This document shows positions 1 through 7,811 of a stretch of 64,000 nt of DNA, piece by piece. The translations under genes and the position numbers were made by a program. Below the pieces are notes generated by a model, which ran no database searches, was not told the DNA's origin, and was given only the letters and a program-made list of their open reading frames with translations. Origin of the DNA: Bacillus marasmi (GTDB lineage Bacteria > Bacillota > Bacilli > Bacillales > Cytobacillaceae); assembly GCF_902168435.1 (NCBI RefSeq), contig NZ_LR656164.1, positions 310,001-374,000 on the forward strand, in the 5' to 3' direction. The first letter of the stretch is position 1. Every line of letters begins with the position of its first letter.

Positions 1-417
1 CACTCTAAGCTATTTATTAATGTCCGCGAAAAAGCAAGCTTAGCTTATTATTGCGCAAGTAGGCTTGAGAGCCATAAAGGGCTGATGATGGTCATGTCCG
101 GTATTGATAATAAAAATTTCGAACAAGCTGTCACCATCATTAAGGAACAAATGCAAGCGATGAAAAATGGAGATTTCAGTGATTCGGAGCTTGAACAGAC
201 GAAAGCCGTGATTAAAAATCAATTGTTGGAAACGGTTGATACCTCAAGAGGAATGGTCGAAATTCTTTATCATAATGTAGTTGCAGGTACAAACATAAGC
301 CTGGATGATTGGCTTGAAAAAATGGAACAAACTTCTCGTGAGGAAATTGTTAAGGTTGCTGAAAAAATTGAACTAGATACCATCTACTTTCTTACAGGAA
401 CGGAGGCGGGCGAATGA
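1..417 (+). CDS. ymfF: YmfF-type M16 peptidase-like protein, C-terminal part (truncated by window edge)
   Basis: The frame is open from base 1 and ends with TGA at 415-417, giving the last 138 residues of a longer protein. The tail (REKASLAYYCASRLESHKG and onward) looks like the C-terminal inactive half of an M16/insulinase-fold protein. Position directly upstream of ymfH identifies it as YmfF. In Bacillus the YmfF/YmfH pair is linked to modification of elongation factor P; that role is known from the family and is not visible here. The ATG of the next gene overlaps the stop codon (ATGA), so the two are translationally coupled. The N-terminus lies outside the window. Confidence 0.85.
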   Translation, partial: HSKLFINVREKASLAYYCASRLESHKGLMMVMSGIDNKNFEQAVTIIKEQMQAMKNGDFSDSELEQTKAVIKNQLLETVDTSRGMVEILYHNVVAGTNISLDDWLEKMEQTSREEIVKVAEKIELDTIYFLTGTEAGE

Positions 418-1703
418 TGGAGAAAATTACTTTTGACCAGCTCCAAGAAGAATTATTTTATCAAAAATTGGATAACGGTTTAGATGTTTATATTTTGCCG
501 AAAAAAGGATTTAATAAGACGTTCGCAACTTTTACAACGAAGTATGGATCCATTGACAATCATTTTGTTCCGCTTGATAAATCTGATTATGTAAAGGTTC
601 CAGATGGTATCGCCCATTTTCTTGAGCATAAGCTTTTTGAGAAAGAAGATGGTGATGTGTTCCAACAATTTAGTCGCCAAGGCGCATCCGCAAATGCGTT
701 TACTTCCTTTACAAGAACTGCTTATTTATTTTCAAGTACATCCGATGTTGAAAAGAACTTAGAAACGTTAATTGATTTCGTGCAAGATCCCTATTTTTCT
801 GAGCAGACAGTTGAGAAGGAAAAAGGAATCATTGGACAGGAAATCACGATGTATGATGATAATCCAGATTGGCGCCTTTATTTTGGATTAATTGAAAATA
901 TGTACCAAAATCATCCTGTTAAAATTGATATAGCTGGGACGATTGCTTCGATTACTGATATAACGAAGGATATGCTATATGAATGCTACCATACCTTCTA
1001 TCATCCGAGTAATATGCTGCTATTTGTAGTCGGTCAAGTGAATCCTGATGAAATCATGAAGCAGATTGTCGATAACCAAGCGAAAAAGGAATATAAAGAT
1101 CAACCTGAAATAAAGCGGCAGTTTGCCAAGGAGCCTCAAAGTGTGGCTGAAGCAAGCAAGATTTTACAAATGAATGTGCAAACTTCGAAGTGTCTAGTTG
1201 GTTTAAAGGCTTTAAACACTGAATTACAAGGAGAGAAAATGCTTAAAGCAGAATTAACAGTGAATGTATTGCTCGATTTGTTATTCGGAAAAAGCAGTGA
1301 AAACTATCATAAGCTCTATAGTGCCGGTTTAATTGATGATACTTTCTCATTCGATTATACGCTTGAAAAGGGCTTTGGCTTTGCGATGGCTGGAGGCGAT
1401 ACCAATGATCCGGATAAGCTTGCTGCAACGCTAAAACAGATGTTTTTTGAAGTGAAGGATAGTCATACTTTTAGCGAAGAAGCATTAAGTCGTTCGAAAA
1501 AGAAAAAAATTGGTGCGTTTTTACGAGCAGTCAACTCTCCTGAATATATCGCTAATCAATTCACCCGTTATGCTTTTAATGAGATGGACTTGTTCGCGGT
1601 TGTTCCTACCTTGGAGAAGATTACGCTTGAGGATGTGAAGCAGGCAGCGGCTGAATTAGTCGCCGAGGAGCGCTTCACAGTGTGCAAAGTAATCCCTAAA
1701 TAA
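414..1703 (+). CDS. ymfH: YmfH, M16 family zinc peptidase
   Basis: 429 residues. The inverted zinc motif HFLEH (HxxEH type) lies near residue 70, followed by the downstream acidic stretch typical of the M16A catalytic half, so this is the potentially active partner of YmfF. Like B. subtilis YmfH it lacks a signal peptide and should be cytosolic. The start overlaps the ymfF stop by four bases. A second ATG follows immediately at 417, so the exact start could be either. YmfF/YmfH proteins are annotated as factors associated with 5-aminopentanol modification of EF-P in Bacillus. That assignment is by orthology and synteny. Confidence 0.9.
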   Translation: MMEKITFDQLQEELFYQKLDNGLDVYILPKKGFNKTFATFTTKYGSIDNHFVPLDKSDYVKVPDGIAHFLEHKLFEKEDGDVFQQFSRQGASANAFTSFTRTAYLFSSTSDVEKNLETLIDFVQDPYFSEQTVEKEKGIIGQEITMYDDNPDWRLYFGLIENMYQNHPVKIDIAGTIASITDITKDMLYECYHTFYHPSNMLLFVVGQVNPDEIMKQIVDNQAKKEYKDQPEIKRQFAKEPQSVAEASKILQMNVQTSKCLVGLKALNTELQGEKMLKAELTVNVLLDLLFGKSSENYHKLYSAGLIDDTFSFDYTLEKGFGFAMAGGDTNDPDKLAATLKQMFFEVKDSHTFSEEALSRSKKKKIGAFLRAVNSPEYIANQFTRYAFNEMDLFAVVPTLEKITLEDVKQAAAELVAEERFTVCKVIPK

Positions 1704-1713
1704 AATGGATGAA

Positions 1714-1737
1714 AAGCGTCGCTAGTCGACGCTTTTT
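1714..1737 (+). terminator. Hairpin with T-run after ymfH
   Basis: An 8-bp stem (AAGCGTCG / CGACGCTT) with a 5-nt loop is followed by TTTTT just after the ymfH stop. It resembles an intrinsic terminator, though ymfI starts only 35 bases later, so it may attenuate rather than fully stop the operon. Confidence 0.6.
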
Positions 1738-1771
1738 CCAATCCGAACATAGTTGTTGGAGGAGAAATATA

Positions 1772-2494
1772 ATGAAAAAATTTGTATTGATTACCGGAGC
1801 TAGCGGTGGTATTGGTCAGGCAATTGCCTTGAAGTTAGCAAATGAGGGATTTTCCTTGTATTTGCATTATCATACTAATGAAAAAGCAATTGAAAAGCTG
1901 TTGTTTCAATTGGAGCCCTTTGGTGGAGAATATATTCCAATTAAAGCCAATTTGGCAGAATCAAATGGAATCGACCATGTTGCAGCTAGTGTTTTTTCAA
2001 TTGATGGAATTGTGCACAATAGTGGAACGAGCCATTATGGGCTGTTAGTTGACTTGGCTGAAGACGATTTAAATCATTTAATAAATTTGCATTTAAAAGC
2101 CCCATTGCTGTTAACAAAGATACTATTACCTAAAATGCTTAATAAAAGAAGTGGAAGTATCATTGTGATTTCCTCGATATGGGGACAAACAGGGTCTGCG
2201 TGTGAAGTGGCTTATTCAACCGTTAAAGGTGGTCAAATTTCCTTTGTAAAAGCATTAAGTAAAGAGGTTGCTTTAAACGGTATACGTGTGAACGGGATTG
2301 CACCTGGGGCCATTGCGACAGAAATGCTGAGCGATTTTTCAGAAGAAGACCTCAATATGCTCCGAGCTGATATTCCAATTGGAAGCTTAGGTGCACCTGA
2401 TCATATCGCAGATGGTGTTTCCTTTCTTTTGTCTGAGCAATCGGCATACATAACTGGTCAAATCCTCGCAATTAATGGCGGGTGGTATATGTAA
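1772..2494 (+). CDS. ymfI: YmfI, short-chain dehydrogenase/reductase
   Basis: 240 residues from the ATG at 1772, which has the strong Shine-Dalgarno GGAGGAG about 10 bases upstream. The longer upstream in-frame extension runs through the hairpin and is unlikely to be coding. The protein shows the SDR cofactor motif TGASGGIG at the N-terminus, a catalytic serine in ISSIWG and the YxxxK pair in YSTVK. The C-terminal PGAIATEML and ITGQILAINGGWYM segments are typical of FabG-like reductases. This is the usual third gene of the ymfFHI cluster, where YmfI is also annotated in EF-P modification as a 5-aminopentanone reductase. The substrate cannot be read from sequence. Confidence 0.88.
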   Translation: MKKFVLITGASGGIGQAIALKLANEGFSLYLHYHTNEKAIEKLLFQLEPFGGEYIPIKANLAESNGIDHVAASVFSIDGIVHNSGTSHYGLLVDLAEDDLNHLINLHLKAPLLLTKILLPKMLNKRSGSIIVISSIWGQTGSACEVAYSTVKGGQISFVKALSKEVALNGIRVNGIAPGAIATEMLSDFSEEDLNMLRADIPIGSLGAPDHIADGVSFLLSEQSAYITGQILAINGGWYM

Positions 2495-2585
2495 TATTTT
2501 TCAAAATGAAAAAATATTAATCGTGAATATAATGTCTCCTCTTTAAGCAAAATAATATCGTACTACTTATAAAGGAGGACTAACG

Positions 2586-2843
2586 ATGTCTGTTTTAGAT
2601 AACTGGTCACAATGGAAGGATTTCTTAGGAGATCGACTTCATCAGGCGCAAAATACTGGAATGAACAAAGAGGTTGTCAATGACCTTGCATACCAAATTG
2701 GTGACTACTTAGCTAACCAAGTAGAGCCAAAAAATGATCAGGAAAAGATTCTTGCTGATCTATGGTCTGTTGCTTCAGAAGAGGAGCAGCATGCTATTGC
2801 TAATATTATGGTGAAACTTGTGTCAAACGACGGAACACGATGA
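2586..2843 (+). CDS. ymfJ: YmfJ, DUF3243 family protein
   Basis: 85-residue acidic helical protein with no signal peptide or membrane segment. AAAGGAGG precedes the ATG. Sequence type and position between ymfI and ymfK match the DUF3243 protein YmfJ of Bacillus; its function is not established. A terminator follows at once, so it forms its own short unit. Confidence 0.85.
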   Translation: MSVLDNWSQWKDFLGDRLHQAQNTGMNKEVVNDLAYQIGDYLANQVEPKNDQEKILADLWSVASEEEQHAIANIMVKLVSNDGTR

Positions 2844-2851
2844 TTGCGCTA

Positions 2852-2879
2852 AAAAAGAGAGGATTTCCTCTCTTTTTTT
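2852..2879 (+). terminator. Terminator after ymfJ
   Basis: AAAAAGAGAGGA / TCCTCTCTTTTT inverted repeat ending in a T-run, 8 bases after the ymfJ stop. Confidence 0.9.
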
Positions 2880-3026
2880 ATTGTTCAAAATTGTGCTACG
2901 ATTAGAGTTTAGTTAAATATTGTTTGTTAATTGGTTTTCCCTTTCATCTTCACAGAAAATCATATATTATAGTACCTAGATGATGAAGAGGAAGAATATC
3001 TCTCGACTGGATATGGGGGTTAAGTA

Positions 3027-3812
3027 ATGGAAAAAAAAGAATGGTATTTGGAATATGAAATACAAAAAAACCGTCCGGGTCTATTAGGTGATATCTCCTC
3101 ATTATTAGGTATGTTAAAAATAAATATTGTAACGATAAATGGAATTGATTCAGGACGCCGCGGCTTACTTATTAAAGCTGATGAACATGAAAGAATAAAA
3201 CGTTTAGAGTCAATTTTGAAAACAATGGATACAATAAAGGTAATCAAGCTTCGTGAACCAAAGCTTATGGATCGATTAGCCGTCCGACATGGGCGCTACA
3301 TACAAAGAGATGCGGATGATAAAAAAACCTTTCGTTTTATCCGTGATGAACTTGGTGTTTTAGTTGATTTTATGGCAGAATTAATGAAGCAGGAAGGTCA
3401 TAAAGTAATCGGGATTCGAGGGATGCCCAGAGTCGGAAAAACCGAATCGATTGTTGCCGCTAGTGTTTGTGCAAGTAAAAGATGGCTGTTTGTTTCCTCA
3501 ACGTTATTGAAGCAAACAATACGAAATCAGTTAATCGAAGATGAATATAGTGAGAACAATGTGTACATAATTGATGGAATTGTTTCTACTCGTCGGGCGA
3601 ATGAACGGCATTGGCAATTAATACGTGAAATTATGCGCATGCCAACTGTGAAGGTGATTGAACACCCAGACGTTTTTATCCAAAATACGGAATATACGAT
3701 GGATGATTTTGACTACATAATTGAACTGAGAAATGATCCGAACGAAGAGATTAACTATGAATTGGTTGATAGTAGTCTTGGAGGTTCTGATATTGTCGGT
3801 TTTGATTTTTAA
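3027..3812 (+). CDS. ymfK: YmfK, DUF3388 protein with ACT-like N-terminus and P-loop-like segment
   Basis: 261 residues. The first 80 residues (YEIQKNRPGLLGDISSLLG onward) have the look of an ACT regulatory domain. Around residue 130 a GMPRVGKTES segment resembles a Walker A loop, and VYIIDGIV follows as a possible Walker B strand. Sequence and location immediately upstream of rodZ fit DUF3388 protein YmfK, whose biochemical role is unknown. It starts with ATG after a purine-rich GGGGGTTAAG leader. ACT domains usually bind small ligands such as amino acids, so a sensing role is plausible but only inferred. Confidence 0.85.
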   Translation: MEKKEWYLEYEIQKNRPGLLGDISSLLGMLKINIVTINGIDSGRRGLLIKADEHERIKRLESILKTMDTIKVIKLREPKLMDRLAVRHGRYIQRDADDKKTFRFIRDELGVLVDFMAELMKQEGHKVIGIRGMPRVGKTESIVAASVCASKRWLFVSSTLLKQTIRNQLIEDEYSENNVYIIDGIVSTRRANERHWQLIREIMRMPTVKVIEHPDVFIQNTEYTMDDFDYIIELRNDPNEEINYELVDSSLGGSDIVGFDF

Positions 3813-3830
3813 TATTGGTGGTGTTTTTCA

Positions 3831-4763
3831 GTGAATGAACTAGGAAATAAACTGAAGCAGGCTCGTGAAGCAAAGGGACTAAGCTTGGATGATCTTCAAA
3901 CTCTAACAAAAATTCAAAAGCGTTATTTACAGGGAATCGAGGAAGGTAATTATTCAATGATGCCTGGCAAGTTTTATGTGCGGGCGTTCATTAAACAATA
4001 TTCTGAGGCAGTAGGAATTGACCACGAAGAATTATTTGAGAGCTTTAAAGCTGACATTCCTCCCGCTCATGATGAGGAAATTAATGAAACGATTTCCCGT
4101 GTTCAAACAAAAAAGGCGATTCCTGCAGGTAGTTCAAAAATGCTAGACCTACTTCCTAAAATCCTAATTGGTGTGTTTATCATCGGTGCTATTGCGCTTT
4201 TCTATATGTTTGCTCAGAAAAGTGCAGGTGATGAAGACAAGCAAGAAATGGCAAATGGTAACCAAGCAGTGACAATCGACGAAGAGTCTGAAGAATTAAA
4301 GAAAAATGAAGAAGCAAAAGAAACAGCTGCTAACGATGAAAAGAAAGCAAATGAAGATAAAAAGACTAAAGAAAAATCACAAAAAGATAAAGAAAAAGAG
4401 GAAGATAAAAAGCAAGAAGAAGTTGCAACTCAAGCTTTAGCAGTCGTTTCAGCCCAAGGTAGTGAAACAACCTATGAACTGAAAAATACGGACAAGTTTG
4501 AATTAATGGTGGCGACAACTGGAGAAACCTGGATTAATATTTTAAATGGCAAAGGCACATCTTTCTTCCAAGGGATGTTAAAAAAGGGAGCAACAGAAAG
4601 CCAGACCGTTGATTTCTCAAAGGAAACCGAAGCAATCATAGTGGTTGGACGTTCATCCGATACCGAAATTTATGTGAATGGACAAAAACTTGAATACGCT
4701 GTTCCGCCGACTGAGGAAGTGCGACAAGATATTACGATTCGCTATGTGTTAACGAGCCAATAG
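3831..4763 (+). CDS. rodZ: RodZ (YmfM), cytoskeletal adaptor of the cell-elongation machinery
   Basis: 310 residues. An N-terminal helix-turn-helix of the RodZ/HTH_25 type (residues about 1-70, LGNKLKQAREAKGLSLDDL) is followed by a single membrane segment near residues 104-125. A long Lys/Glu-rich linker and a C-terminal DUF4115 beta domain complete it. RodZ binds MreB at the membrane and spans it, helping rod-shape synthesis. The start is GTG at 3831, preceded by GGTGGTG. An ATG four bases later is out of frame. The gene lies 18 bases after ymfK and just before pgsA, as in B. subtilis. Confidence 0.9.
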   Translation: MNELGNKLKQAREAKGLSLDDLQTLTKIQKRYLQGIEEGNYSMMPGKFYVRAFIKQYSEAVGIDHEELFESFKADIPPAHDEEINETISRVQTKKAIPAGSSKMLDLLPKILIGVFIIGAIALFYMFAQKSAGDEDKQEMANGNQAVTIDEESEELKKNEEAKETAANDEKKANEDKKTKEKSQKDKEKEEDKKQEEVATQALAVVSAQGSETTYELKNTDKFELMVATTGETWINILNGKGTSFFQGMLKKGATESQTVDFSKETEAIIVVGRSSDTEIYVNGQKLEYAVPPTEEVRQDITIRYVLTSQ

Positions 4764-4790
4764 TCATCACTAGATGACTATTTTCGTTTT
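4759..4790 (+). terminator. Terminator after rodZ
   Basis: A 10-bp stem AATAGTCATC / GATGACTATT overlapping the rodZ stop, then TTTTCGTTTT. Confidence 0.8.
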
Positions 4791-4819
4791 ATATTTGGGG
4801 AGCGTCAACTTGTGGGGGT

Positions 4820-5340
4820 TACACCCCCCTGGTCAAGCCGCTTTCGCTTTTATTTATCCAGCTACAGGCGCCATCGGCTCGAGGTCATAAGCCAATCCGT
4901 CCAAAAGGTCAAAGAGCAACCTTTCGGCCGGCTTGTCTTATGCTTGTGCGCCTTCCGCTTTTATATTTATCCAGCTACAGCGGCTAGGGGCTCGGGGTCA
5001 CAAGTCAATCCGTCACGAAGGTCAAAGAACGACCTTCATGCCGGCTCGCCTTGTGCCTGTCGCCCCTGGTCAAGCCGCTTTCGCTTTTATTTATCCAGCT
5101 ACAGCGGCTAGGGGCTCGGGGTCACAAGTCAATCCGTCACGAAGGTCAAAGAACGACCTTCATGCCGGCTCGCCTTGTGCCTGTCGCCCCTGGTCAAGCC
5201 GCTTTCGCTTTTATTTATCCAGCTACAGCGGCTAGGGGCTCGGGGTCACAAGTCAATCCGTCACGAAGGTCAAAGAACGACCTTCATGCCGGCTCGCCTT
5301 GTGCCTGTCGCCCCTGGTCAAGCCGCTTCCGCTTTTATAT
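4820..5340 (+). repeat. 124-bp tandem repeat array in the pgsA leader
   Basis: Three nearly identical units begin at the motif CCAGCTACAGCGGCTAGGGG at 4971, 5095 and 5219 (period 124). A degenerate fourth unit begins at 4858, 113 bases before the first. Each unit holds an internal inverted repeat GAAGGTC / GACCTTC with a 7-base spacer and is clearly more GC-rich than its surroundings. The last unit runs directly into the Shine-Dalgarno of pgsA. Open frames through the array have no protein features and are treated as chance products of the repeat. Confidence 0.9.
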
Positions 5341-5355
5341 TTTGGAGGGAATAAA

Positions 5356-5934
5356 ATGAATTTACCTAATAAGATTACAGTATCACGAATTATGCTTATT
5401 CCATTATTTTTAGTTATTATGTTGGTTGATTTTTCATGGGGTGAGATGAGCTTCCTAGGAGCAGATATGCCAGTCACCCATTTTGTAGGCGCACTTATTT
5501 TTATCATTGCATCAACAACTGACTGGATTGACGGTCATCTAGCAAGAAAGCATAATTTAGTTACGAACATGGGCAAGTTTTTAGATCCGCTTGCTGACAA
5601 ATTGCTTGTATCAGCTGCATTAATTGTATTGGTTGAGCTAGGTTTTGCACCGTCTTGGATTGTCATTGTGATTATCAGCCGTGAATTTGCCGTAACAGGA
5701 CTACGCTTAATCCTCGCAGGAACAGGGGAAGTTGTCGCTGCTAATATGCTGGGGAAAATCAAAACTTGGGCCCAAATCGTGGCTATCTCTGCATTGCTCT
5801 TACATAATACGATTTTTGAATTGATTAATCTTCCATTTGATATGATTGCGCTTTGGGTGGCCTTGATCTTTACAATTTGGTCTGGCTGGGATTATTTTTA
5901 TAAAAATCGTGAAGTACTCGTTAATTCAAAATAA
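5356..5934 (+). CDS. pgsA: PgsA, CDP-diacylglycerol--glycerol-3-phosphate 3-phosphatidyltransferase
   Basis: 192 residues from the ATG at 5356 (Shine-Dalgarno TGGAGGG, 7 bases). Longer upstream frames pass through the repeat array and are rejected. The CDP-alcohol phosphatidyltransferase signature D-x2-DG-x2-AR-x8-G-x3-D-x3-D is intact (DWIDGHLARKHN then GKFLDPLAD near residues 55-80). Several hydrophobic helices place it in the membrane. It makes phosphatidylglycerol phosphate, the committed step to phosphatidylglycerol and cardiolipin. The gene is essential in Bacillus. The unusual part is its repeat-filled leader. Confidence 0.95.
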   Translation: MNLPNKITVSRIMLIPLFLVIMLVDFSWGEMSFLGADMPVTHFVGALIFIIASTTDWIDGHLARKHNLVTNMGKFLDPLADKLLVSAALIVLVELGFAPSWIVIVIISREFAVTGLRLILAGTGEVVAANMLGKIKTWAQIVAISALLLHNTIFELINLPFDMIALWVALIFTIWSGWDYFYKNREVLVNSK

Positions 5935-5958
5935 CTCAATACGTGAAGGAGGCAGGCT

Positions 5959-7212
5959 ATGAATGCGGAAATCATTGCGGTTGGGACAGAGCTTTTGCTC
6001 GGTCAAATCGTCAATAGTAATGCACAGTTTATATCAAAGGAGCTTGCCGATTTAGGAATCAATGTGTATTATCACACCGTGGTCGGTGATAATGTAGGGA
6101 GATTGACTTCAGCTTTGGAAATTGCTGACTCTCGCTCAAACCTCATTATTATCACGGGGGGCTTAGGACCAACAAAGGATGATTTAACCAAAGAAACGAT
6201 CGCAGCTCACTTAGGTAAAAAATTAGTCTATGATTCTGAGGCCTTAAAATCAATAGAGTACTATTTTGAAAAGACCAATCGTCCTATGACGGAAAATAAT
6301 CGGAAACAGGCCATGGTGCTTGAAGGCTCGCAGGTGCTTCCTAATGACCATGGTATGGCACCGGGAATGGCTGTAACTGCAGATAAACGAATTTATATGC
6401 TTTTACCAGGACCTCCAAGTGAAATGCAGCCGATGATGGCGCATTACGGTTATGATTTTCTTTTATCCAAAATGACCGATCGTGAAAATATTGTTTCACG
6501 TGTTCTACGTTTTTTCGGAATCGGCGAAGCTGCTTTGGAAACAGAAATTGATGATTTAATTGAACAGCAAACCAATCCGACTATTGCTCCGCTTGCAGCT
6601 GACGGGGAAGTCACGTTGCGATTAACCGCGAAGAACGGATCGATTTCTGAGGCTGAGAAGTTACTTGATATAACAGAAGCGCAAATTCGTGCGAGAGTTG
6701 GGCAATTTATATATGGATATGATGAAACTTCACTACTTGAAGAAGCAATGAAGCTATTAAAGCAGCAGAATATCACGATTGCTGTAGCTGAATCCTTAAC
6801 AGGTGGAATGTTTCAGCAGCAAATCACCTCTGTATCAGGTGCAAGCAAGGTGTTAAAGGGTGGAGTTGTTTGTTACACGAATGAAGTGAAATCCAATGTG
6901 CTAAATGTTTCCAAGGAAATAATTGAGGTTGATGGGGTTGTTAGTGAAGTGTGTGCCCGCGAACTCGCCCGCAATGTTGCTACCTTAATGGGAGCGAAAA
7001 TCGGAATCAGCTTTACCGGCGTGGCCGGACCAGACGAGCAGGAGGGCAAACCAGTTGGCACCGTCTTTATTGGACTCCATCAAGAAGGTAAGCCTACTTT
7101 GGTTAAGCAATTGTTGCTAGGTGGTAATAGAGATTCGATTCGTAACCGCACCGTTAAATACGGCTTCTACTTATTAATAAAGAGATTATCTGAGACGCAG
7201 AGTGCCGAATAG
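5959..7212 (+). CDS. cinA: CinA, competence/damage-inducible protein A
   Basis: 417 residues from an ATG with GAAGGAGGC upstream. The N-terminal half is a MoaB/MogA-like domain ([38 protein letters not shown]). The C-terminal half, from about residue 255, is the CinA amidohydrolase domain ([29 protein letters not shown]). Family members act as NMN deamidase and/or ADP-ribose pyrophosphatase in pyridine nucleotide recycling. The gene lies upstream of recA as in other Bacilli, but a terminator and a 600-base gap separate the two here. Confidence 0.93.
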   Translation: MNAEIIAVGTELLLGQIVNSNAQFISKELADLGINVYYHTVVGDNVGRLTSALEIADSRSNLIIITGGLGPTKDDLTKETIAAHLGKKLVYDSEALKSIEYYFEKTNRPMTENNRKQAMVLEGSQVLPNDHGMAPGMAVTADKRIYMLLPGPPSEMQPMMAHYGYDFLLSKMTDRENIVSRVLRFFGIGEAALETEIDDLIEQQTNPTIAPLAADGEVTLRLTAKNGSISEAEKLLDITEAQIRARVGQFIYGYDETSLLEEAMKLLKQQNITIAVAESLTGGMFQQQITSVSGASKVLKGGVVCYTNEVKSNVLNVSKEIIEVDGVVSEVCARELARNVATLMGAKIGISFTGVAGPDEQEGKPVGTVFIGLHQEGKPTLVKQLLLGGNRDSIRNRTVKYGFYLLIKRLSETQSAE

Positions 7213-7227
7213 GTGCTCTGTTTTTTT
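7197..7227 (+). terminator. Terminator overlapping the end of cinA
   Basis: A CAGAGTGCC / GGTGCTCTG stem with two G-U pairs and a 5-base loop, then seven T. It suggests that recA is not simply co-transcribed with cinA. Confidence 0.75.
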
Positions 7228-7234
7228 CTGTGCA

Positions 7235-7375
7235 GTGACCGCGGAGTGCTGGCCTGGGAGATGAGATTTATCGTGCCCGAGGTTTGAGATTTTTTCGGTC
7301 AGCGGTAACGATAGAGGGCTTATCGTGCCCGGAGGATGAGATTTTTACATCGTGCTGTAACGATACAAGTCCCCG
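7235..7375. repeat. Imperfect short repeats upstream of recA
   Basis: Two to three degenerate units share the words ATCGTGCCCG, GATGAGATTT and GTAACGATA. ATCGT and ACGAT are inverted partners, so weak hairpins are possible. Between these repeats and the recA promoter (about 7375-7570) no gene or clear site was found. Confidence 0.5.
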
Positions 7376-7572
7376 AAGGATTTATATGAAACTGCTTTAA
7401 TGAGTTTAAGTGGATTACTGGGGATAAGGGGGATTTATGGAATATCACGTTGAGTCACTAAATTTTCGTTTTTATAGTAAAATTGCATTTTAGCCTTGTT
7501 TTACCCCCTCATACTCGGAGTTTCCCTAGGGGAAAAAGTGATTTTTTGTTTAAAATTTGGCTTGATAAAAAG

Positions 7573-7586
7573 CGAATAAATGTTCG
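7573..7586. promoter_or_regulatory. LexA (SOS) box of recA
   Basis: CGAATAAATGTTCG matches the Bacillus LexA consensus CGAACRNRYGTTYG at 13 of 14 positions. It sits just upstream of the predicted recA promoter, the expected place for repression. Confidence 0.85.
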
Positions 7587-7595
7587 ATGTTTTTG

Positions 7596-7624
7596 TGGAC
7601 AAACATAAAAAAAGCAGTTATATT
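7596..7624 (+). promoter_or_regulatory. Predicted sigma-A promoter of recA
   Basis: TGGACA, 17-base spacer, TATATT. Ten bases downstream of the LexA box and about 190 bases before the recA start, which implies a long 5' leader. Confidence 0.6.
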
Positions 7625-7811
7625 ATAAATAGGTTTTGAGATGAGACAAGGAAGGGAAAGAGGTGAAACGTACGTCTTAGGGAAAGATTATCACTAGGAA
7701 AGTATAGTACAGCACATACATGCTTAACTAATTTTTACATAGTGATACAACTAATGAAACGTACAGAGTAAGCAGCTTTTTCTTCCTTGTAATGATAAAG
7801 GAGGAACAATA

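Noticed and set aside
4812-5359. Three overlapping plus-strand frames of about 100 codons
   Set aside because: They copy the 124-bp repeat in successive frames and run into pgsA; no start signals.
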